Shown here: positions 31,990-45,599 of the stretch, one piece after another
How the letters are laid out: every line of letters starts with the position of its first letter
Position numbering within the stretch: the stretch's first letter is position 1
Source of the DNA: Prosapia bicincta
Taxonomy: Eukaryota; Arthropoda; Insecta; Hemiptera; Cercopidae
Assembly (NCBI GenBank): GCA_036971475.1
Contig: JBAIZL010000425.1
Location: forward strand, 2,019,501-2,083,500
Length of the DNA stretch: 64,000 nt
Direction: 5' to 3'
The notes under the pieces: generated by a model
The model's database searches: none
What the model saw: only the letters and a program-made list of their open reading frames with translations
What the model was told of the DNA's origin: nothing
Position numbers and translations under genes: made by a program

Positions 31990-34030
31990 TGGGAGCATTA
32001 AGACATGACATGTACATCGTTGCCTACCCAAAGTAAACCTCCTCCCGTCAGGGGTGAAAAAAAATAGTTTCTGAAAATCTGATAGGGTGAAAAACTGACA
32101 CTACTGTCATTTTCAATCATAACAATAATACAATAATAATATTTTATAGCTTTTTATGCATTATTACTCCATAACAATTGATATCACAACACTGTAGTAT
32201 AATAAACGGAGACCTAAGAACGTTATAGCCTGCAGTGAGTAAAGTTAAAACCCCTGTACTTAATGTTTATTAACAACAGTTTATCTTATTCGCTATTAAT
32301 GCCTTTCCTCATTCTAACGAGGTCTACACAATACAATTTTACTAGTGTGTTGCTACTTCCTTCACAACTAATAGATGCGGTTAGCTAGAATTACTCTAAA
32401 CACACATCACTTACACGAAGGGAGATGCATTATAATGCTGTAATCCCTCGTTATTGCCTTTATATGTGCTAGTATAGTGTGATGCCAAGAGGAATAATGT
32501 AGTAACAGTTACTGGGAACATATCATAGACCGGGTAGACATCAGAGTTAAGTAGAAGATAACCAGAGCTATGTTTCTCATAATGAGTAGACTTTACGTCA
32601 TCGTCTGACGTTGCCACCTTGCTCTACTGCTGCATCCGGCTTGTTTTGCCGGATTCAGTTTTATTATCAGGATGTTAATGGTCTTTCAGATGTGGTTTTA
32701 CCGCTGAATACCAACTACGTTTGTACAACGAAGAGGGGATATGTGAACTCTTAGCAGCGGTGACGTCACGGAAACCTTATTACCTTGAACATATCGTGCG
32801 TAGCGTTGGCTGATAAACTACTGCAGGGATGGAGAACCTATCCTCCATGCTTACGAAGCAGTACTTTAGGAAGGCGATCACAAGATATGCAACCAATATG
32901 GTTTCTAAAACCCAGTTGGAACAGTGATAAAGCCATTCCGGTAAAGAAAATGGAACAAACGAGATGCAAAAACCAAAGATTATTTTACGTTTGTAAAATT
33001 AGATAATAAATTCCCAATACTTACAGTTAAGAGAAAAATTTTGTCTAGAAGATAAATGAATACAGTAAAATAATGTTGTCACCATTTCATGTAGTGATGG
33101 TTGTAATCACAATAGTTGTGTAGCACATTACGTTGTATGAGTAGGGTTAGTATCAAGGTTGTGATAATTTGAAATACATTAGGTTGTATAATTTATTGGT
33201 AACAACATTTTATGTAGTGAGTTTTGCAATCACATTTGATTTTTTGAGTAGCACGTACGTCATTTTGTACCAATATTTTTCGCAGTTAATTAGAAAACGG
33301 CCTAATAATAATAATAATATAGTAGGAACAGTTTTAAATAGATGCCAACAGTTGTTGCTGCAACTACGTAGCAGATATAAGTTTCAACCCTCCACTGAGT
33401 CTTTATTCCGTCTTTATTTATCGTAGTAAATACAATTAACTTCCAACCCCTTGCGTCTACTTCATCGGTACAACAGAGCCGGTTAAAGTCGAATTGCGAA
33501 AGGGAAGTTGCATTGTTTCTAGCGATAAAATATATTACCTTATAATGCTATATAAAATAAGATTATTATCATCATATAATATAAATATCTTAATATATAT
33601 GCGGATGATATTTTTATGGTGTGGTAATTTGTGAAACGTAAAAAAACAGTCATTGCGACAAAACATTTTGTTTTTAAACCTAAGTTTTGTTTAAAAAATG
33701 TCTACATATATCAAAGTATACTGAAACAAATTTAATCATTTTTTTTTAATGACATACACAATATCCTAATCCTGTTACTAATAATAAAATTGAGAGCAAC
33801 AACATTGCTTATATGAAAATTTTGAAGTTTAATTAATAGTTTCACAAGTACTATCTCAGCTTTATTCGTTCTAGTTTTAATATTTTCTACTTTGAGATAT
33901 GTGTTAAAAATTACTTTTAAAATATATTTCTCTTTCTATAATAGTTTGTTATGTTGTTTATAAAATACGCAAACTCTAAATATAAATATTTACTATTAAA
34001 AGATGTTGGAATCTCTAAATAAATTGGTTT

Positions 34031-34042
34031 ATGAAAACAAAC

Positions 34043-34079
<37 letters not shown>
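34031..34079. repeat. (CT)n microsatellite
   Basis: A near-perfect CT tract. Confidence 0.9.
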
Positions 34080-34087
<8 letters not shown>

Positions 34088-34135
34088 AGGCCTATGCCTA
34101 GTATGATTCTTGTTACAATATACGAAGTGTAAGTG

Positions 34136-34136
<1 letters not shown>

Positions 34137-34204
<68 letters not shown>

Positions 34205-34205
34205 T
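34137..34205. repeat. (TA)n-(GT)n-(GA)n compound microsatellite
   Basis: Three dinucleotide tracts in direct succession. Confidence 0.9.
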
Positions 34206-35609
34206 GTATGTGTGTCTATACAGTTGTCACGTAATTAAAGTTTTCGATAGTCAACTCGCATATAGGGGTTATTGTCAATGACAAACAACGAAGAGTCAAT
34301 CCAGCACCTGCATTCAACTCCATACATAAACTCCATCATTACTGTTTACTTAATATTTATTTAGTAGTTTTCGAAATCCAAACATTCATAATCGTAACCG
34401 GGGGCCGTAACTTACTCGGATTTCGTTTATACCATCAGTTACTAAACAGGTCTCGCATGTGCTAGCCATGTCTGATTTTTGAAACGTTGCGTCTACTTCT
34501 GGAATTATTTTGTGAATTTTTTTGTGTAGTTTATTTTTGCTCTTTAATTGTTATCCTAGCCATTAAACTCTGATTTGAAAAGAAAAAGGAAAAAAACTTT
34601 GATTAAGAATTTACAATTATAAATCATAGTACGATCGTGAAGCATTTTAGCGTTAACGAGTCAGTAGTGTGTTACACGAAAAAAAATTTAAGAAAGTATA
34701 AGCATGACGCTCATTAAAATTTAATCGACATCTGGAAGAAGGGCTATCGTCACATAAGGAGGTGTGTAAAGAACAAAAACAAAATCGTGCAGAAATTAAA
34801 ATAACAAGTTTTTTAGAAATCAAATTAACAGTTTCTAAGAGATTGTTTGTCAAAATCTTTTTAAAATAATTTATTTTATTCATTTAAAAATTAATGGATA
34901 TTGTTTAACATAGAGGAATTTGTTTTTTAATTGTGCATACGCGCATATTGAAATACTAAAATTTCCGAATTTTTAGATTGAGAGAAAAAGTAAGTAAACA
35001 ATGAAAATCTATGCAGTACGTAAATATACCATACTGTGTTCTAAGTGTGCAGTATTGTGGAACGTAACATTCCCCTTTCCATATACAGTTGGTTTCAGTA
35101 TACGTTTCAGTGACGTAACCCCCACGAATTACCGTTTTCATTCATATAAATTTCTCTTTAAATGTATGCACGGCTCTAAAGTTATTAACAAAACGGTAGA
35201 ATATGTGACACACCTATATATTTATTCATATTACATCTCAGTGTATAACATTAATGTAATAAGACAAACCATAGATGAAAGTGAAAATGCGAAATTTAAT
35301 GATCACTTATAAAAATACAGTCGATAAGTCGCACGTTGATTAATAGAAGCTTTTCGATGCTAATCGAAATATTAAATAAACTCATGATTTATTGTATCAA
35401 AGAAATGTTTCTCGTGAAATTTCTACATGGCAAGAACTTTATAGAAAAGAACAGCAGCGTTTATTTCAGTAAAAATAATAAACTAATAAATTAAAAACTG
35501 GTCCAGTAAAACAATAACAATATCGTGTCGTGCTCCATATTCCATCATCGCACAGATTAGAATCACACGTCCACGCAAGAGCAAACAATAGCTGCATTGT
35601 TTCTGTTAT

Positions 35610-36240
35610 GTACAAGCTCTGGGGAAGTATAAAGCGACTTGGTTTATCTGCGATCTTTGTTGTATAACGAACCAGGCTAAATGGGAATTACGTCATCAAT
35701 CCTCTCACGGAGGATTTGGAGACCGGGGTTAAGTGTCATCACCTAGTCCAATGCAACACATGACATTTGTACGTATTGTGCTATTTACAGCGACTTGGGA
35801 TGTATAAGACGCTAATTTTGTTTGCGAACTTTGTAGCATAAGAGCCTGGCTAAGTGGGAGTTACGTCATCAATGCATTCACGAGGAACTTGGAGACCGGG
35901 ATTAGGTGTCATCGCCTAGTCCAATACAACACCTGAAATTAGGAGGTAGTGTGTTATGTTTAGGCTGTGGTTATGTATCAAGCGCCTGGGTTTATCTGCG
36001 ATCTTTGTTGTGAATTGAAACAAGCTAAATGGGAATTACGTCATCAATCCTTTCACGTAGGACTTCGCGACTGGAGCTAAGGGTCATTACCTAGACCAAA
36101 GCAGCACCTGGTATTTGGAGGTAGTGTGTTATTTGTATGATCTTGCTATGTATAAAGCTCCTGGTTTTATCGGCGACCATTGTTGAATAATGCTAAAAGG
36201 GAATTACGTCATGAAACCTTTCACGAGAAACAAACTTTTT
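35610..36240. repeat. ~172-bp tandem repeat, four degenerate copies, each with a CRE-type site
   Basis: AATTACGTCATCAAT-like cores have their CGTCAT at about 35691, 35864, 36039 and 36208. Each unit has TATCTGCGATCTTTGTTG, the TTACGTCAT core, TTTCACG and GGAGACCGGG-TAAG-GTCATCACCTAG. No coding frame. Confidence 0.8.
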
Positions 36241-36539
36241 TTATAAAAATATCTAACAACTTACTGACACTTTTCAGTTAGTCCTAGTAGGGGCTGTGCC
36301 TACATATATTTCAAATTTAAATTAGTATTTTTATTTAAGTGAGTTTTACAAAAGTTCAGGAAGCATGTAATTACGCATGTACAGACCAATCCTACATAGA
36401 TCTATAAGTAAGTGCTACTTTGTATTAGAAACTATTTTATTATTCCTTTACTATTATAACATGCATGATTTATTGTCTATAAAAATTGTACTTTACGTGA
36501 ATATTTGAAAAAATACAATTTTATTCAGAGAGTCGTTCA

Positions 36540-36960
36540 CAAAGTTCGTAAGAATGTTCGCGTAAACATGTTCAAGAGTACTCCAGTTTCAAGAGCGTTG
36601 TCACAAGGCAGAGGTACCTCATGGTAGTGCCTTTGGCCTGGTGAAGTACTTTCTACTTACAAGAGATATCTCGTTGAGTTTTAATACCATTATGGCTACC
36701 TTCGCAAACGACACCGCTATCTTGTCAGTCGCTCGAAATGAGATAGACGTAACCGCTAAATTGCAACATACCCTGGACAGCGTCAGTAACTCAACCAGAC
36801 AGAGGTTCATAAATCTTAATGAAACCAGTTAACTCATATTATACGCCATTTACAAAGTATTATAATAATCTATAACATTGATATCTATAAGGATATAATT
36901 TGGTTTTCTATTTATATGAAATAAATTTGATCACTAATATTAAAAAGATATAGCCACACT
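36540..36960 (+). pseudogene. Jockey-like non-LTR reverse transcriptase fragment, copy 1
   Basis: The reading shows IMATFANDTAILSVARN, followed by AKLQHTLDSV and a FINLNET-like end. This is the RT active-site region of jockey-type LINEs, where FADD is the catalytic motif; here it reads FAND, a likely inactivating change. The RT is only ~65 residues long, without endonuclease or upstream RT blocks. A diverged second copy follows, and their AT-rich downstream sequences also match, so the pair arose by local duplication. Confidence 0.75.
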
Positions 36961-37054
36961 TTCAATAAAATGCAATAAAATGGCTACTTTGAAAGTAGTT
37001 ATTCTAAACGTACTAATCTGAGTGAGTTTTACACTTAATTCTCTTAAAAAACGA

Positions 37055-37610
37055 AATTAATGTACAATTCGGTTTCCAGAGTAAGCACTCTACTATAGAC
37101 CAGGAGTGCCTAAATAACGATGCTATTGAAGAGCCCTTGAAGACGAAGACGTTTTACATATGATGACGTCTCTCAGACATTTGATCCCTGGATTTCTGTT
37201 GATATTGTTTTACTTTGCAGACGGAATTGTCCGAGTAAACGTGTTCGGGAGTTCTCGAGCTTCAACAACTTCATCGAATGCAGAGTTACCTCATTGCCTG
37301 GTGAAGTAACTTCTCCGTACAAGAGATATCTCGGTGGGTTGGAGTACTATTATTGCTACCCTTGCAGACGACACCGCTATCTTGTCCGTCGCTCAATGTG
37401 AGATAAAAGTAATCGCTAAATTGCAGCATACCCTGGACAGCGTCTGTAACTCAACCAGAGGTTCATAAAGATTAAGAAAATTAAGTTAACTCATATTATA
37501 CGGTATTTACAACGTAATATAATAACCTAAAACTTTGATATATATAAGGAAATAATTTGACTTTCTATTTATATGAAATACGTTTTGTCACTTATATTTA
37601 TAAAAAAATA
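37055..37610 (+). pseudogene. Jockey-like non-LTR reverse transcriptase fragment, copy 2
   Basis: Starts earlier in the RT: a FGFQSKHST block (HST is typical of this family), then LKTKTFYI and a SQTFDPW remnant of the AFD-VWH motif. After deletions come IIATLADDTAILSVAQ and AKLQHTLDSV. Several frameshifts and stops. The part from 37215 matches copy 1. Confidence 0.75.
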
Positions 37611-38030
37611 CTCATTTTAAAATAACACTTCCTATAAAATATACGTACGTATTTATTTTTTGGTAAAAGCAAACAAACGCACATTAACCGGATATTCAAC
37701 AAAGTTTTCTTACTATGAAACTTTCCATGTGCAGGGTTTTTTTTTTTTGAAAACCACTTTATTTTGTTACGGCTGTGAGTACCTTTCAATTATTCTTTTT
37801 GATATAAGGGTTTTTAGTCTCTTTGGAGATTAAAGGCAGCCAAACAGACCGAGGCCTGTCGAAACATGTCTTCCTCGTGACACGGACTCCTGGGAATCGA
37901 GAATAACAACTTCCTTCATGTACACTGAACCAAAACGAGCAGCTGCCTTGCAAAAATATTTTTTAGCATCACCAATAGTTATATTATAAGTCAGTAATAG
38001 TTCCGGAGCGACGAAAGTATCTTCTATCTA
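37611..38030. other. No supported gene
   Basis: AT-rich unique sequence; the minus-strand frame 37598-37789 shows no features. Confidence 0.5.
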
Positions 38031-38737
38031 ATCTAGAAGGTGGTTTTTTAATGAAAGTACATTAATGAATATAACCACGCTACAATGCTCTGTATAGATT
38101 TTTGTATTAAAGAATACAATATTGATTTTCTGCTACCAGGAAACATTTGAAGTTTTCATTTCTAAAACAAATCTAATCTAGAAGGTAGTTTATAATGAAA
38201 GTAAATTAATGAATATAACCACGCTTCAATGCTCTGTATAGATTTTTGTATTAAAGAATACATTATTGATTTTCTGCTACCAGGAAACATTTGAAGTTTT
38301 CATTTCTAAAACTGAAATCTAATCTAGAAGGTAGTTTTTAATGAAAGTACATTAATGAATATAACCACGCTAAAATGCTCTGTATAGATTTTTGTATTAA
38401 AGAATACAATATTGATTTTCTGCTACCAGGAAACATTTGAAGTTTTCATTTCTAAAACAAATCTAATCTAGAAGGTAGTTTATAATGAAAGTAAATTAAT
38501 GAATATAACCACGCTACAATGCTCTGTATAGATTTTTTTAATAAAGAATACAATAATAATTTTGGGGTACCAGCAAACAGTTGAAGTTTTCATTTCTAAA
38601 ACTGAAATCTAATCTAGAAGGTAGTTTATAATGAAAGTGAATTAATGAATATAACCACGCTACAATGCTCTGTAAAGATTTTTGTATTAAAGAATACAAT
38701 ATTGATTTTCTGCTACCAGGAAACATTTGAAGTTAAA
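38031..38737. repeat. ~145-bp tandem repeat, five copies
   Basis: ATCTAGAAGG starts units at 38031, 38176, 38322, 38466 and 38612. Each holds AATGAATATAACCACGCTA, AATGCTCTGTATAGATTTTTG and TTTCTGCTACCAGGAAACATT. Units alternate between ACAAATCTAATC and ACTGAAATCTAATC at the joint, so the duplication unit may have been a dimer. Confidence 0.9.
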
Positions 38738-38911
38738 AAGGTTTTTCTTCATACATGAGTAAAGCGAAATCAATTCATTAAATTTTTTTATTGAATTACT
38801 TTTATTTTTTTTTAAACTGTATCAACATCGTGTCACACTAAAAGCTTTAAAAAAATTTATTTGAACTTGAGTGCATGAACAAAAATAATTTGCAAATTTG
38901 AACAAATAAAA

Positions 38912-38941
38912 TAGGAGAGTGTGAACTTATAGAAGGAATTG
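38912..38941 (+). repeat. Terminal fragment of the tRNA-like repeat family
   Basis: AGGAGAGTGTGAACTTATAG plus AAGGAATT matches the outer edge of copies B and C. The rest is absent or too diverged. Confidence 0.45.
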
Positions 38942-39329
38942 ATCTTTCTGAAACCACGCATAGTTCAACAGTCATTGATCAATATTAACATGAATTTAAT
39001 TCAAAAGCCAAAAACTGCAATAAAAGATAAAAACCACGACACTCTAACTTTACTTTCAATTAATCTCCTCATATCGAAAGTACGAAATTTTCTACACAAA
39101 TTTAACAATTTTACAAAAACCCTAAACAGGAATAATAAATTTAAAGGAGGAATGTATGATAAAAATTTCAATATTAGACCCAAAGTATATAAAATATCTA
39201 AATTAAAAACCCTATATAGTTACAACCCCTATTTGACAGTATAATATTGAAAGCAATGGTAATATCAACTAAAATATTAAAAAACAACTCATAATACAAT
39301 TAAGATTAAACGCTTACGTTAATTTCGAA
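38942..39329. other. No supported gene
   Basis: A 101-codon plus-strand frame (38939-39244, non-ATG start) is K/N/I-rich, as expected by chance in AT-rich DNA. Confidence 0.5.
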
Positions 39330-39466
39330 TACAATGTCATTATCATCAGAGGGTCATATTACAAAATTACAAACTATAAAACAATAATATCAGTCTAGTT
39401 TGTAACTTATTGTGTTCTAGATTGTAATTTTACAATAAGATCCTCTTATTATGATGATGACATGGT
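39330..39466. mobile_element. Palindromic MITE-like element at the satellite edge
   Basis: AATGTCATTATCATCAGAGG...ATTACAAAATTACAA pairs with TTGTAATTTTACAATAAGAT-CCTCTTATTATGATGATGACAT. The spacer is ~45 bp. It ends about 45 bp before the satellite array. Confidence 0.65.
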
Positions 39467-40052
39467 CGTTTCGGATAGGAATAGAGTGAAAACTAAAAGA
39501 ACCTTAGGGAGAATATAGATAAGATTAGGGTGAATATAGATACGAATAATGTGAATACAGGTAGGATCAGGGTCTAAAGCTGTAGGATTAGGGAGGACAT
39601 AGAAAGGATTAGTGTGGATAGTATTACAATCAAGGTGAGTGCTGTCAGGATAAAGAAAATGTTAGGGGAATATAGATACGAATAATGTGAATACAGGTAG
39701 GATCAGGGTCTAAAGCTGTAGGATTAGGGAGGACATAGAAAGGATTAGTGTGGATAGCATTACAATAAGGGTGAATGCTGTCAGGATAAAGATAATGTTA
39801 GGGGAATATAGATACGAATAATGTGAATACAGGTAGGATCAGAGTCTAAAGCTGTAGGATTAAGGAGGACATAGAAAGAATTAGTGTGGATAGCATTACC
39901 ATCAGGGTGAATGCTGTCAGGATAAAGATAATGTTAGGGGAATATAGATACGAATAATGTGAATACAGGTAGGATCAGAGTCTAAAGCTGTAGGATTAAG
40001 GAGGACATAGAAAGAATTAGTGTGGATAGCATTACTATCAGGGTGAATGCTG

Positions 40053-43000
40053 TAAGGCGAAAGATAATGTTAGTTGAATATAGATACGAATAATGTGAAT
40101 ACAGGTAGGATCAGGATCAAAAGCTGTAGGATTAGGGAGGACATAGAAAGGATTAGTGTGGATAGCATTACAATCAAGGTGAGTGCTGTCAGGATAAAGA
40201 TAATGTTAGGGGAATATAGATACGAATAATGTGAATACAGGTAGGATCAGGGTCTAAAGCTGTAGGATTCGGGAGGACATAGAAAGGATTAGTGTGGATA
40301 GCATTACAATAAGGGTGAATGCTGTCAGGATAAAGATAATGTTAGGGGAATATAGATACGAATAATGTGAATACAGGTAGGATCAGAGTATAAAGCTGTA
40401 GGATTAAGGAGGACATAGAAAGAATTAGTGTGGATAGCATTACAATCAGGGTGAATGCTGTAAGGCGAAAGATAATGTTAGTTGAATATAGATACGAATA
40501 ATGTGAATACAGGTAGGATCAGGATCAAAAGCTGTAGGATTAGGGAGGACATAGAAAGGATTAGTGTGGATAGCATTACAAGCAAGGTGAGTGCTGTCAG
40601 GATAAAGATAATGTTAGGGGAATATAGATACGAATAATGTGAATACAGATAGGATCATGGTCTAAAGCTGTAGGATTAGGGAGGACATAGAAAGGATTAG
40701 TGTGGATAGTATTACAATCAGGGTGAATGCTGTCAGGATAAAGATAATGTTAGGGGAATATAGATACGAATAATGTGAATATAGGTAGGATCAGGGTCTA
40801 AAGCTGTAGGATTAGGGAGGACATAGAAAGGATTAGTGTGGATAGTATTACAATCAGGGTGAATGCTGTCAGGATAAAGATAATGTTAGGGGAATATAGA
40901 TACGAATAATGTGAATATAGGTAGGATCAGGGTCTAAAGCTGTAGGATTAGGGAGGACATAGAAAGAATTAGTGTGAATAGCATTACAATCAGGGTGAAT
41001 GCTGTCAGGATAAAGATAATGTTAGAGGAATATAGATACGAATAATGTGAATATAGGTAGGATCAGGGTCTAAAGCTGTAGGATTAGGGAGGACATTGAA
41101 AGGATTAGTATGGATAGCTTTACAATCAAGGTGAATGCTGTCAGGATAAAGATAATGTTAGGGTGAATATAGATACGAATAATGTGAATACAGGTAGGAT
41201 CTGGGTCTAAAGCTGTAGGATTAGGGATTAGTGTGAATAGAATTACAATTAGGGTGAATGCTGTGAGGATAAAGATAATGTTAGGGGAATATAGATACGA
41301 ATAATGTGAATACAGGTAGGATCAGGGTCTAAAGCTGTAGGATTAGGGAGGACATAGAAAGGATTAGTGTGAATAGCATTACAATCAGGGTGAATGCTGT
41401 CAGGATAAAGATAATGATAGGGGAATATAGATACGAATAATGTAGATATAGGTAGGATCAGGGTCTAAAGCTGTAGGATTAGGGAAGACATAGAAAGGAT
41501 TAGTGTGAATAGCATTACAATCAGGGTGAATGCTGTCAGGATAAAGATATTGTTAGGGGAATATAGATACGAATAACGTGAATACAGGTAGGTTCAAGGT
41601 CTAAAGCTGTAGGATTAGGGAGGACATAGAAAGGATTAGTGTGAATAGCATTACAATCAGGGTGAGTACTGTCAGGATAACGATAATGTTAGGGGAATAT
41701 AGATACGAATAATGTGAATATAGGTAGGATCAGGGTCTAAAGCTGTAGGATTAGGGAGGACATAGAAAGGATTAGTGTGAATAGCATTACAATCAAGGTG
41801 ACTGCTGTCAGGGTAATGATAATGATAGGGGAATATAGATACAAATAATGTGAATACAGGGAGGATCAGGGTCTAAAGCTGTAGGATTAGAGAGGACATA
41901 GATAGGATTAGTGTGGATAGCATTACAATCAGGGTGAATGCTGTCAGGATAAAGATAATGTTAGGGGAATATAGATACGAATAATGTGAATATAGGTAGG
42001 ATCAGGGTCTAAAGCTGTAGGCTTAGGGAGGACATAGAAAGGGTTAGTGTGAATAGCATTACAATCAAGGTGAATGCTGTCAGGATAATGAAAATGTTAG
42101 GGGAATATAGATACGAATAATGTGAATACAGGTAGGATCAGGATTTAAATCTGTAGGATTAGGGAGGACATAGAAAGGATTAGTGTGAATAGCATTACAA
42201 TTAGGGTGAATGCTGTGAGGATAAAGATAATGTTAGGGGAATATAGATACGAATAATGTGATTACAGGTAGGATCATAGTCTAAAGCTGTAGGATTAGGG
42301 AGGACATAGAAAGGATTAGTGTGGATAGCATTACAATCTGGGGAAATGCTGACAGGATAACGATAATGATAGGGGAATATAGATACGAATAATGTGAATA
42401 TAGGTAGGATCAGGGTCTAAAGCTGTAGGATTAAGGAGGACATAGAAAGAATTAGTGTGGATAGCATTACTATCAGGGTGAATGCTGTAAGGCGAAAGAT
42501 AATGTTAGTTGAATATAGATACGAATAATGTGAATACAGGTAGGATCAGGATCAAAAGCTGTAGGATTAGGGAGGACATAGAAAGGATTAGTGTGGATAG
42601 CATTACAATCAAGGTGAGTGCTGTCAGGATAAAGATAATGTTAGGGGAATATAGATACGAATAATGTGAATACAGGTAGGATCAGGGTCTAAAGCTGTAG
42701 GATTCGGGAGGACATAGAAAGGATTAGTGTGGATAGCATTACAATAAGGGTGAATGCTGTCAGGATAAAGATAATGTTAGGGGAATATAGATACGAATAA
42801 TGTGAATACAGGTAGGATCAGAGTATAAAGCTGTAGGATTAAGGAGGACATAGAAAGAATTAGTGTGGATAGCATTACAATCAGGGTGAATGCTGTAAGG
42901 CGAAAGATAATGTTAGTTGAATATAGATACGAATAATGTGAATACAGGTAGGATCAGGATCAAAAGCTGTAGGATTAGGGAGGACATAGAAAGGATTAGT

Positions 43001-44920
43001 GTGGATAGCATTACAAGCAAGGTGAGTGCTGTCAGGATAAAGATAATGTTAGGGGAATATAGATACGAATAATGTGAATACAGGTAGGATCATGGTCTAA
43101 AGCTGTAGGATTAGGGAGGACATAGAAAGGATTAGTGTGGATAGTATTACAATCAGGGTGAATGCTGTCAGGATAAAGATAATGTTAGGGGAATATAGAT
43201 ACGAATAATGTGAATATAGGTAGGATCAGGGTCTAAAGCTGTAGGATTAGGGAGGACATAGAAAGGATTAGTGTGGTTAGTATTACAATCAGGGTGAATG
43301 CTGTCAGGATAAAGATAATGTTAGGGGAATATAGATACGAATAATGTGAATATAGGTAGGATCAGGGTCTAAAGCTGTAGGATTAGGGAGGACATAGAAA
43401 GAATTAGTGTGAATAGCATTACAATCAGGGTGAATGCTGTCAGGATAAAGATAATGTTAGAGGAATATAGATACGAATAATGTGAATATAGGTAGGATCA
43501 GGGTCTAAAGCTGTAGGATTAGGGAGGACATTGAAAGGATTAGTATGGATAGCATTACAATCAAGGTGAATGCTGTCAGGATAAAGATAATGTTAGGGTG
43601 AATATAGATACGAATAATGTGAATACAGGTAGGATCTGGGTCTAAAGCTGTAGGATTAGGGATTAGTGTGAATAGCATTACAATTAGGGTGAATGCTGTG
43701 AGGATAAAGATAATGTTAGGGGAATATAGATACGAATAATGTGAATACAGGTAGGATCAGGGTCTAAAGCTGTAGGATTAGGGAGGACATAGAAAGGATT
43801 AGTGTGAATAGCATTACAATCAGGGTGAATGCTGTCAGGATAAAGATAATGATAGGGGAATATAGATACGAATAATGTAGATATAGGTAGGATCAGGGTC
43901 TAAAGCTGTAGGATTAGGGAGGACATAGAAAGGATTAGTGTGAATAGCATTACAATCAGGGTGAATGCTGTCAGGATAAAGATATTGTTAGGGGAATATA
44001 GATACGAATAACGTGAATACAGGTAGGTTCAAGGTCTAAAGCTGTAGGATTAGGGAGGACATAGAAAGGATTAGTGTGAATAGCATTACAATCAGGGTGA
44101 GTACTGTCAGGATAACGATAATGTTAGGGGAATATAGATACGAATAATGTGAATATAGGTAGGATCAGGGTCTAAAGCTGTAGGATTAGGGAGGACATAG
44201 AAAGGATTAGTGTGAATAGCATTACAATCAAGGTGACTGCTGTCAGGGTAAAGATAATGATAGGGGAATATAGATACAAATAATGTGAATACAGGGAGGA
44301 TCAGGGTCTAAAGCTGTAGGATTAGAGAGGACATAGATAGGATTAGTGTGGATAGCATTACAATCAGGGTGAATGCTGTCAGGATAAAGATAATGTTAGG
44401 GGAATATAGATACGAATAATGTGAATATAGGTAGGATCAGGGTCTAAAGCTGTAGGCTTAGGGAGGACATAGAAAGGGTTAGTGTGAATAGCATTACAAT
44501 CAAGGTGAATGCTGTCAGGATAAAGAAAATGTTAGGGGAATATAGATACGAATAATGTGAATACAGGTAGGATCAGGATTTAAATCTGTAGGATTAGGGA
44601 GGACATAGAAAGGATTAGTGTGAATAGCATTACAATTAGGGTGAATGCTGTGAGGATAAAGATAATGTTAGGGGAATATAGATACGAATAATGTGATTAC
44701 AGGTAGGATCATAGTCTAAAGCTGTAGGATTAGGGAGGACATAGAAAGGATTAGTGTGGATAGCATTACAATCTGGGGAAATGCTGACAGGATAACGATA
44801 ATGATAGGGGAATATAGATACGAATAATTTGAATATAGGTAGGATCAGGGTCTAAAGCTGTAGGGTTAGGGAGGACATAGAAAGGATTAGTGTGGATAGC
44901 ATTACAATCAAGGTGAATGC
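40053..44920. repeat. Two copies of a ~2435-bp higher-order repeat
   Basis: The variant TAAGGCGAAAGATAATG followed by AGTTGAATATAGATACG occurs at 40053 and again at 42488, 2435 bp apart. The variants between follow in the same order, including a truncated unit that lacks AGGACATAGAAAGG (41225 and 43660). That is 18 units minus 13 bp. The pair is therefore a direct duplication. Confidence 0.85.
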
Positions 44921-45599
44921 TGTCAGGATAAAAATAATGTTAGGGGAATATAGATACGAATAATGTGAATACAGGTAGGATCAGAGTCTAAAGCTGTAGG
45001 ATTAGGGAGGACATAGAAAGGATTAGTGTGGATAGTATTACAATCAGGGTGAATGCTGTCAGGATAAAGATAATGATAGGGAAATATAGATACGAAAAAT
45101 GTGAATATAGGTAGGATCAGGGTCTAACGCTGTAGGATTATGGAGGACATAGAAAGGATTAGTGTGAATAGCATTACAATTAGGGTGAATGCTGTCAGGA
45201 TAAAGATAATGTTAGGGGAATATAGATACGAATAACGTGAATACAGGTAGGATCAGGGTCTAAAGCTGTAGGATTGGGAGGACATTGAAATGATTAGTAT
45301 GGATAGCATTACAATCAAGGTGAATGCTGTCAGGATAAAGATAATGTTAGGGTGAATATAGATACGAATAATGTGAATATAGGTAGGATCAGGGTCTAAA
45401 GCTGTAGGATTGGGAGGACATTGAAATGATTAGTGTGGATAGTATTACAATCAGGGTGAATGCTGTCAGGATAAAGATAATGATAGGGGAATATAGATAC
45501 GAATAATGTGAATATAGGTAGGATCAGAGTCTAAACCTGTAGGATTAGGGAGGACATAGAAAGGATTAGTGTGGATAGTATTACAATCAGGGTGAATGC

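Larger units (their letters stand above)
31082..35600. other. No supported gene
   Basis: About 4.5 kb of AT-rich sequence. Frames at 32785-33006, 33169-33426 and 35001-35312 have no recognised domain, and most begin without a good ATG. Microsatellites are listed separately. Confidence 0.5.

Noticed and set aside
32785..33006. 73-codon frame with an ADKLLQGW stretch
   Set aside because: I briefly considered a small zinc-ribbon protein, but the needed cysteine pairs are absent and the start is not ATG.
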